NCBI GenBank assembly: GCA_028343855.1
Contig: JAOLZN010000001.1
Coordinates: 91,559 to 155,558 of the forward strand
From: Candidatus Nitrosopumilus sp.
GTDB lineage: Archaea > Thermoproteota > Nitrososphaeria > Nitrososphaerales > Nitrosopumilaceae
Length of the DNA: 64,000 nt
Direction of reading: 5' to 3'
The notes under the pieces were generated by a model. It saw nothing but the letters and a program-made list of their open reading frames with translations. It had not been told where the DNA came from and made no database searches. The stretch's first letter is position 1. Every line of letters begins with the position of its first letter. Both the position numbers and the translations under genes were made by a program. This document shows, piece by piece, positions 57,732 to 64,000 of the stretch.

Positions 57732-59314
57732 CTTTTGATATTTCTAAAATCACTATCCCAACAAATCCTGGTATTTATTTAATGAAAGACGATGCCAAAA
57801 AAATTATTTACATTGGAAAAGCAAAAAATCTTAAAAATCGTGTACGTTCCTATTTTAATAAAAATCAAAACTACAAAACTCAAAAACTAGTTGAAAATAT
57901 TTTTGATATTGAATTTGTTTTAACTGATAATGAAAGCGAAGCTTTTCTTTTAGAATCAAATATGATTAAAAAATACCGTCCAAGATTTAACATTGAATTA
58001 AAGGATCAACAACGATATACCTATTTACGATTATCTGATGAAAAATATCCTCGATTACTAGTTGCTAGAAGAACAAGAGATGGAAAATTTTTAGGAAAAG
58101 GAAAATTTTATGGTCCTTTTACTCAGGGTAGTTCTAAATTACTTACTATTGGTACATTGAGAAAATCTTTTCAAATAAGAATTTGTAAAACCCTTCCAAA
58201 AAAAGTTTGTCTTGAATATCATTTAGGTAACTGTGAAGGGCCGTGTGAATTTAAAGATGCACAAGAAAAATACCCTGAACATGTGAAAAAACTAGAAGAT
58301 GTTCTTAAAGGAAAAAACGACACCAAAATTTTCACAAAAAAATTAGAGGATGAAATGCACCAAGCTGCTAAATCTCAACAATTTGAGCGTGCAAAAGATA
58401 TCCGTGATACTTTGATTAGACTTGGTAGCCTTCAAACTAAACAAAAAATGGAATATGTGGAAAATTCTGATGAAGAATATTTTGGTATTGGAATAGTAGA
58501 ACAATCTGCAACAATTATGAATTTTCGAATGATTAATGGTGTCATTAGGGATAGTGACAAATTCTTTTTTGATTTGGTTGGTGATAATTCATTTTCAAAT
58601 TTCCTCTATCAATATTATTCAACACATAAAATTCCTAAATTTATTATTGTTAGTGAAATTCCTGAAAATCAAAAATTATTGGAATGTTTATTGTCTGAAC
58701 AATCTGGATTTGATGTAAAAATTATGACTCCAACACGAGGTAAAAAAAATGATATCATGAATTTAATTTTAAAAAATATTAAATTAATCCATTCTAAAGG
58801 TGCAAATCCTGCATTAGTTGAATTGCAAGAACTTCTACATTTACCTATGTTACCTCACACCATTGAATGCTTTGATATCTCTAATCATGGATCTGAATTT
58901 GCAGTTGGTTCAATGGCTAGCTTTGTAGATGGCATTCCAAATAAATCTGGATATAGAAAATTCAAAATTAAAACAATTCAAGGTAGGGATGATTTTGCAA
59001 TGATTGGTGAAATAATTAAAAGACGTTATTATAGATTATTAGAAGAAAATTCTACATTACCTGATCTAATTGTAATTGATGGAGGTAAAGGACAACTTAA
59101 TGCTGCACTAAAATCTTTAGAGTCTCTCGGATTAAAATTATCTTGTGTTTCTTTAGCAAAAGAAAATGAGGAAATATATCTTCCAAAAACTAGAAATCCT
59201 ATTGTAATTCCTAAAAATAAAAAATGCTTACAAATTTTACAACATGCTAGGGATGAAACTCATAGATTTGGTGTAGCATATAATAGAACTATACGTAAAA
59301 ATAAAATAAAATAG
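57728..59314 (+). CDS. uvrC: excinuclease ABC subunit C
   Basis: PGIYLMKDDAKKIIYIGKAKNLKNRVRSYF, CLEYHLGNCEGPCE. Confidence 0.98.
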   Translation: MTFDISKITIPTNPGIYLMKDDAKKIIYIGKAKNLKNRVRSYFNKNQNYKTQKLVENIFDIEFVLTDNESEAFLLESNMIKKYRPRFNIELKDQQRYTYLRLSDEKYPRLLVARRTRDGKFLGKGKFYGPFTQGSSKLLTIGTLRKSFQIRICKTLPKKVCLEYHLGNCEGPCEFKDAQEKYPEHVKKLEDVLKGKNDTKIFTKKLEDEMHQAAKSQQFERAKDIRDTLIRLGSLQTKQKMEYVENSDEEYFGIGIVEQSATIMNFRMINGVIRDSDKFFFDLVGDNSFSNFLYQYYSTHKIPKFIIVSEIPENQKLLECLLSEQSGFDVKIMTPTRGKKNDIMNLILKNIKLIHSKGANPALVELQELLHLPMLPHTIECFDISNHGSEFAVGSMASFVDGIPNKSGYRKFKIKTIQGRDDFAMIGEIIKRRYYRLLEENSTLPDLIVIDGGKGQLNAALKSLESLGLKLSCVSLAKENEEIYLPKTRNPIVIPKNKKCLQILQHARDETHRFGVAYNRTIRKNKIK

Positions 59315-59336
59315 AAAAAAGGAAAATATTTTTTGG

Positions 59337-59996
59337 TTAGTTTACTGTAACACTACCGACCATCCAAGGATGGACCATACAGAAGTAATCATAGTTACCT
59401 GCATCATCAAATGTGAATGAATAATCCAGTCCTGCCATTAGTAAACTGCTGTCAAATACTCCAGATGGACCGTCTGCTGGACTTCCACCTGTTACAGTAT
59501 GTGCTGCTGTGTCTACGTTATCCCATTTTACTGTGTCTCCAGTATTGATGGTGATGTCTTGTGGTAGGTAACATGCATTAGATGTTTCACATCCTGGTGC
59601 TCCACTTCCCATTGCAGTTTCCACGATATGTGTTTGTGGACCTGCACTAGCTGCTACTGCTGCTTCAGCTTGTATTGCTGCTGCTTCAGCTTGTATTGCT
59701 GCTGCTTTAGCATCTGCTGCTGCTTTAGCTTCAGCTGCTCTTGCATCTGCTGCTGCTTCAGCTCTTGCATCTGCTGCTGCTTCAGCTCTTGCTTCTGCTG
59801 CTGCTTCAGCTCTTGCTTCTGCTGCTGCATCTGCTGCTGCTTTAGCTTCTGCTGCATCTGTATTTGCACTTGAACTCATTTGTTGGGTAGGTGCTGCTGG
59901 GGAATTATCTACTGAACTTCCCACTGCTGCAACTGCGACTCCAACTAATGCGATTGCAATAGAAAATACAATTGCTGCTTTGTCTATACTTGCCAT
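59337..59996 (-). CDS. plastocyanin/blue-copper protein with membrane anchor and Ala-rich linker
   Basis: C-terminal AAHTVTGG...YDYFCMVHPWMVGSVTVN; N-terminal TM; (A/E/R/K/D)-rich linker. Confidence 0.9.
   Translation of the reverse strand: MASIDKAAIVFSIAIALVGVAVAAVGSSVDNSPAAPTQQMSSSANTDAAEAKAAADAAAEARAEAAAEARAEAAADARAEAAADARAAEAKAAADAKAAAIQAEAAAIQAEAAVAASAGPQTHIVETAMGSGAPGCETSNACYLPQDITINTGDTVKWDNVDTAAHTVTGGSPADGPSGVFDSSLLMAGLDYSFTFDDAGNYDYFCMVHPWMVGSVTVN
59650..59870 (-). repeat. degenerate tandem repeats coding for Ala-rich linker
   Basis: repeated gctgctgcttcagctcttgc(a/t)tct units. Confidence 0.85.
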
Positions 59997-60243
59997 AATT
60001 GATCCATCTCTAGGTGTATAGTAAATAAATCTAATCGTCTGTTTCTCACTAATACCAAGAAATCTATCTAATTTTTTCCCTTAACACTCTATTTTACAAT
60101 ATTCTTGAATTTATTTCATGAATTTATGAAATCTATTGTAAATTCTATATGATCGCTTTAATTTATCCTTGAGTGTTGTTAATGATATTCAACAATTATT
60201 TGTTTTATGGTTTGATGATTTATTGAATATTGTAATTACAATT

Positions 60244-60288
60244 AAGAGATCTCACCGAGTAACTCTTCGTTTTCGGTCTTAATCTCTT
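60244..60288. other. compound hairpin at end of 60279..60671
   Basis: AAGAGAT/ATCTCTT outer stem, ACCGA/TCGGT inner stem, AAC/GTT apical; overlaps the stop codon. Confidence 0.35.
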
Positions 60289-60671
60289 TGATTCAATATT
60301 TTTGTTGCAAGGTTATTTTCTGAATTTATTATCTCAAATTTTACTTTTAGTTTTCTTTGTTTAATAAAATTTTTAATAAATTTTATTTTATTTTTAATAA
60401 ATTCATCTTCAATTTTGTCTTCATTTTTTAGTTGTTGATAAATTATTTTTTCATCTAATTTTACTGTAACTTGGTCTTCATTTTTAATATTGAATGTTCC
60501 TATTCCCCAAAATAATGCTACGTGCAATCCAATGTATTTTGATTGGATAATTGTAATTTTATTTTTATAATCTTCTACATGTTTTCGCTTTTGTGAAACT
60601 ACTGATTCCTTTGTTTCAATTACCCATGAAATATCTGTTAAATTCCCATCTAGATATAGAATATGTTCCAA
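60279..60671 (-). CDS. hypothetical protein
   Basis: ORF track, 130 aa; TTG start. Confidence 0.5.
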   Translation of the reverse strand: MEHILYLDGNLTDISWVIETKESVVSQKRKHVEDYKNKITIIQSKYIGLHVALFWGIGTFNIKNEDQVTVKLDEKIIYQQLKNEDKIEDEFIKNKIKFIKNFIKQRKLKVKFEIINSENNLATKILNQRD

Positions 60672-60693
60672 TTGTCAACCAAAAAATGGTCTT

Positions 60694-60954
60694 TTGTCTA
60701 TATATTTCGAATACTCAATTTATGATCATAGTTTGAAAGACGTACATATGATCGAATCTCAGGCATTCTTTTCAAAAATGGTCGATGAATTGGTAGAGTT
60801 TTCTGAATTTGATCCTGAATTATCTGATGGAATAAAATGGTTAGATGATCAGGCTCAAAAAAAAGGTATTACATTCTATGATATGGTTTTTGAAGTTTTG
60901 TACAAACATGATGTAAATTCTAAAGCAAAAGAATGGCTTAACACAAGAAATTAA
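60694..60954 (+). CDS. hypothetical protein
   Basis: ORF track, 86 aa. Confidence 0.5.
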   Translation: MSIYFEYSIYDHSLKDVHMIESQAFFSKMVDELVEFSEFDPELSDGIKWLDDQAQKKGITFYDMVFEVLYKHDVNSKAKEWLNTRN

Positions 60955-60957
60955 AAA

Positions 60958-62121
60958 TTATTTTCTCAAGTCTAAAGTTTTGTATTCACAACCTTGTGGT
61001 CCACAATACTTTCCTACGTAAACTGCTTTTGGTCTGTATAGTGCTGTTTTTGGTGCTGCCTCTGCAAATTTTTCTTCAATTATGTGTGCTGCCCATCCTG
61101 CAACTCTTGAAATTGCAAAAATTGGTGTGTTAAGATCAACTGGAATTTTCAGCATATAGTAAATTGATGCACTATACAAATCCACATTTGGATAGATGTC
61201 CTTACCTTTTTGTGATTTCATTTCTAAAATTGTTGCTGTTTCAATTTTTTCTGTCATTTCAAACCATTGCTCTCCACTTTTAGCAGCTAATTTTCTTGAC
61301 AATTCTTTTAGGACTTGAGCCCGTGGATCATATGTTTTGTAAACTGCATGACCCATACCCATTACTTTCTCCCCTTGAGATAACTTTTCTTTAATCCATG
61401 AATCAACTTTGTTGATTTCAGAAATTTCTAATAACATTTTCATGACTTCTGTATTTGCTCCACCGTGTAATTCTCCACTTAATGCACCGATTGCTGCACT
61501 TGATGCTGAATACATATGGGCTCTTGTAGATGCGACTTGTCTTGCAGTAAATGTAGATGCATTAAATGTATGATCTGCATGAAGTATCAAACAAACGTCA
61601 AATATTTTTTCAACTTCTGGATCTGGTTTTTCTCCTGACATCATATATAGAAAATTAGCCGCATGACCTAATGATGATTCTGGATCAATAATTTCTAAAC
61701 CATTTCTGATTCTATGCCAACTTGCAATGATAGTTGGAACTTTTGCAATAAGGTTAATTGCTTTTTCATAACTTGCATCTTTACTTGAAAATTCTTCATC
61801 GTAATACCCTGCAAGTGCTGATACAAATGCCTGAAGCATATCCATTGGGTCTGCATCTCCTCTCCAATTTTCCATATTTTTTTGCATTTGTTTTGGAATG
61901 TATCTTGCTTCTACTAATTTTCCATTGAATTCGTTTAATTCTTGTTTTGTGGGTAATTTGTCATATAGTAAAAGATATGCTGTTTCTTCAAATGTTGAAT
62001 TTTTTGTTAAGTCTAGAATATCGAATCCTCTGTAAATTAATTTCCCTTTTTCTCCATCTATATTGGATATTTTTGTATCTGCAACTTCTATGCCTCTGAG
62101 CCCAATATTTTTTGTCTCCAT
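60958..62121 (-). CDS. gltA: citrate synthase
   Basis: LRGIEVADTKIS, LHADHTFNASTFTARQVAST, GALHGG-type GELHGGAN, GMGHAVYKTYDPRA. Confidence 0.97.
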   Translation of the reverse strand: METKNIGLRGIEVADTKISNIDGEKGKLIYRGFDILDLTKNSTFEETAYLLLYDKLPTKQELNEFNGKLVEARYIPKQMQKNMENWRGDADPMDMLQAFVSALAGYYDEEFSSKDASYEKAINLIAKVPTIIASWHRIRNGLEIIDPESSLGHAANFLYMMSGEKPDPEVEKIFDVCLILHADHTFNASTFTARQVASTRAHMYSASSAAIGALSGELHGGANTEVMKMLLEISEINKVDSWIKEKLSQGEKVMGMGHAVYKTYDPRAQVLKELSRKLAAKSGEQWFEMTEKIETATILEMKSQKGKDIYPNVDLYSASIYYMLKIPVDLNTPIFAISRVAGWAAHIIEEKFAEAAPKTALYRPKAVYVGKYCGPQGCEYKTLDLRK

Positions 62122-62213
62122 ATTGAGCCTATCAGAATTCTTCTATTATATTTTCTCTAAAATTGTGATAGTAAATTTAGTAATTAGTCTAATATGGCAA
62201 CTTTTGCTCCTAA

Positions 62214-62429
62214 ATGACAATTTCTAATCAAAAATTAATGAATACTGAAGAGCGCAAAAATTTACAACAATTGGATGATTTGGTTTTAAATGCATCTGCA
62301 AAAGAATTAGAGAAAATCCAAGAAATTGATTTTCAAACTCAACTTGATGGTGAATCTTTTTATCATATTTATCTAAATTCTGATTCCTTAATACCTCCAA
62401 GTATTGAAAAATCTTTTAGAAAATCTTAA
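62214..62429 (+). CDS. hypothetical protein
   Basis: ORF track, 71 aa. Confidence 0.45.
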   Translation: MTISNQKLMNTEERKNLQQLDDLVLNASAKELEKIQEIDFQTQLDGESFYHIYLNSDSLIPPSIEKSFRKS

Positions 62430-62476
62430 TTTTATTTTCTTCATTTAAATGAGGGTGTATCCAATTTGACTATGTA

Positions 62477-63541
62477 TTGGTAATCTCTAAAATTAAAATT
62501 AATAAAAAAACAGCAGCAAAAAAAGTAACTAAAAAAACAGCAGCAAAAAAAGTAACTAAATTACAACGAACTAAAGTAATTTGTATTTCTCATAAAGAAG
62601 ATTGTGATGGTATTAGTTCTGCAGCACTAATCAGACAGGCTTTTGGTGGTGATGCCATGTTGGTAGATTATCCTGGTCAAATGGAAGCATTGAATCAAGT
62701 TGTATTGGATGAAAAATTAAAGACATTATTCATTTGTGATTTGGGATTGAGTAAAAAAACTCAGGATGAATTTATTGATCTTATGACAAGATTGAGAAAA
62801 AATAAAGTTTCAGTCACTTACATTGACCATCATGACATTGATCCAAATGTTGTAACTGCTTTAGAAAAAATCAAAGTTAAAGTTATTCATGATATTAACG
62901 AATGTACAACTGTTCAAGTCTATAATGCATACAAATCAAAATTAAATGATCATGCATCATTTGTTGCAACTTGTGCAGCAATTACTGATTATATGGAAGA
63001 TAGACCACTAGGTTCTAAATTACTTCAAATTTATGATAGACAATTTGCTTTGATTAGTGCAACTGTGATGACGTACAATATTGTTGGACATCAAAGAGAG
63101 CCAGATTATTTACAATATCTAGTTGAGGAATTATCTGATTCAAAATTCCCTCACGATATTCCAAATACTTTTGAATTTGCACAGATTCAAGTAGAAAAAT
63201 TATCTCAAATGATTGCTAAAGTCAAAAAAGGTATGAAAACAATGGCTAATCTAGGACATATGGAAATTTTAGATTCTGGTGCAAGTGGTGCTGTTAATTT
63301 CGTCATGGGATTATCTGGAAAGGATGTTGGTGTTGCTTACAAAGAAAGAGTTGATCATGGAATTTATGCCGTTTCAGTTAGAGGTTCTAAAAATTGTAAA
63401 GTTCATTTGGGTAAAATCGTTAATCTTTTGGCAACCAGTCTTGGTGGCTCTGGTGGCGGCCATGATAAAGCCTGTGGTGCTGTTGTACCAAAACCAAAAA
63501 TTAAAAAATTCATTACTGAACTAAATAAAAAAGTAAAATAG
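62477..63541 (+). CDS. DHH-family phosphoesterase with Lys/Ala N-terminal tail
   Basis: ISHKEDCDGISSAAL, YIDHHDID, C-terminal GGSGGGHDKACG. Confidence 0.9.
   Translation: MVISKIKINKKTAAKKVTKKTAAKKVTKLQRTKVICISHKEDCDGISSAALIRQAFGGDAMLVDYPGQMEALNQVVLDEKLKTLFICDLGLSKKTQDEFIDLMTRLRKNKVSVTYIDHHDIDPNVVTALEKIKVKVIHDINECTTVQVYNAYKSKLNDHASFVATCAAITDYMEDRPLGSKLLQIYDRQFALISATVMTYNIVGHQREPDYLQYLVEELSDSKFPHDIPNTFEFAQIQVEKLSQMIAKVKKGMKTMANLGHMEILDSGASGAVNFVMGLSGKDVGVAYKERVDHGIYAVSVRGSKNCKVHLGKIVNLLATSLGGSGGGHDKACGAVVPKPKIKKFITELNKKVK
62504..62557 (+). repeat. perfect 27-bp tandem duplication coding for KKTAAKKVT
   Basis: aaaaaaacagcagcaaaaaaagtaact at 62504-62530 and 62531-62557. Confidence 0.95.
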
Positions 63542-63544
63542 ATT

Positions 63545-64000
63545 TTATTTTTTATCTATAATTTTATTTCGTGTAATTTTATCAAATACACAACACGCTG
63601 TAAGATCTCCTGTAACGTTAACCATAGTTCTAATCATATCTAAAATTCTATCCACAGAAAGTAATAATAAAATTCCAACTGGTGGAATACCTACTGTGAT
63701 TAGTATTGTGGATAACACAATTGTACCTGCACCTGGTACTGCTGGTGTTCCGATTGATGCTAAAAGCGAAGTAATTATAATTACAAGAATGGCTAGAGGG
63801 CTTAATTCTATAGAAAATAATTGTGCTAAAAAGAAAACAGCTATTACTTGATACAAAGCAGTTCCATCCATGTTAACTGTTGTTCCAAATGGGATTACGA
63901 ATTTCGAAACTCTATTGTCTATTTTTAATTCCTCTTCGGCAGTTTTCAATGTTACAGGCATTGTTGCCATTGAACTTGCTGTTGAAAAAGAAACTGTTTG
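63545..64000 (-). CDS. dicarboxylate/amino acid:cation symporter (SDF/Glt family), truncated by window edge
   Basis: SMATMPVTLK, FVIPFGTTVNMDGTALYQ, GTPAVPGAGTIVLSTIL, VDRILDMIRTMVNVTGD; frame open to 64000. Confidence 0.93.
   Translation of the reverse strand, partial: QTVSFSTASSMATMPVTLKTAEEELKIDNRVSKFVIPFGTTVNMDGTALYQVIAVFFLAQLFSIELSPLAILVIIITSLLASIGTPAVPGAGTIVLSTILITVGIPPVGILLLLSVDRILDMIRTMVNVTGDLTACCVFDKITRNKIIDKK

Noticed and set aside
59650-59870. Possible CRISPR-like repeat array
   Set aside because: Short degenerate in-frame coding repeats with no spacers.
59628-59873. Cys-rich plus-strand ORF (CSCICCCFSS...) and Gln-rich minus-strand ORF 59654..59869
   Set aside because: Frame-shifted readings of the Ala-rich GCT/GCA repeat in the copper protein gene, not real Cys-rich or polyQ proteins.
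1-64000. Prophage, transposon, CRISPR-Cas, toxin-antitoxin or restriction-modification system
   Set aside because: No integrase, transposase, cas, capsid/terminase or R-M signatures seen in any listed ORF.

Overview
The window is an AT-rich archaeal chromosome segment. Gene content and protein style point to a marine ammonia-oxidizing thaumarchaeon (Nitrosopumilus-like Nitrososphaerota); this is inferred from the ORFs, with no database search. It is dense in genes and mostly core metabolism. Main blocks are: a six-gene shikimate operon (ADH synthase, DHQ synthase II, aroD, aroE, GHMP shikimate kinase, aroA); sucCD; citrate synthase; a purine/one-carbon group (purD, 5-formyl-THF cyclo-ligase, folD, purN); an MqnC/CofH-like radical SAM gene convergent with a UbiD-family decarboxylase; a uvrB-uvrA-uvrC operon; ileS; and a DEAD-box helicase. 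Several RAM-domain (Lrp/AsnC C-terminal) genes are present, and three of the four lack an HTH. There are three tRNAs: Thr-TGT, Val-CAC with a probable 19-nt non-canonical intron, and Arg-GCG with an A3/C70 acceptor mismatch. I saw no rRNA, CRISPR array, transposase or prophage. The most unusual parts are: (i) the ORF-poor 27.4-28.4 kb region, with three inverted-repeat elements followed by two tiny overlapping Cys-rich ORFs missed by the ORF track; (ii) a paralog pair of LPKG-repeat proteins sharing a 238-nt identical segment, which suggests gene conversion; (iii) a GC-rich hairpin RNA candidate at 9.7 kb; and (iv) the Val tRNA intron in the variable-loop region.
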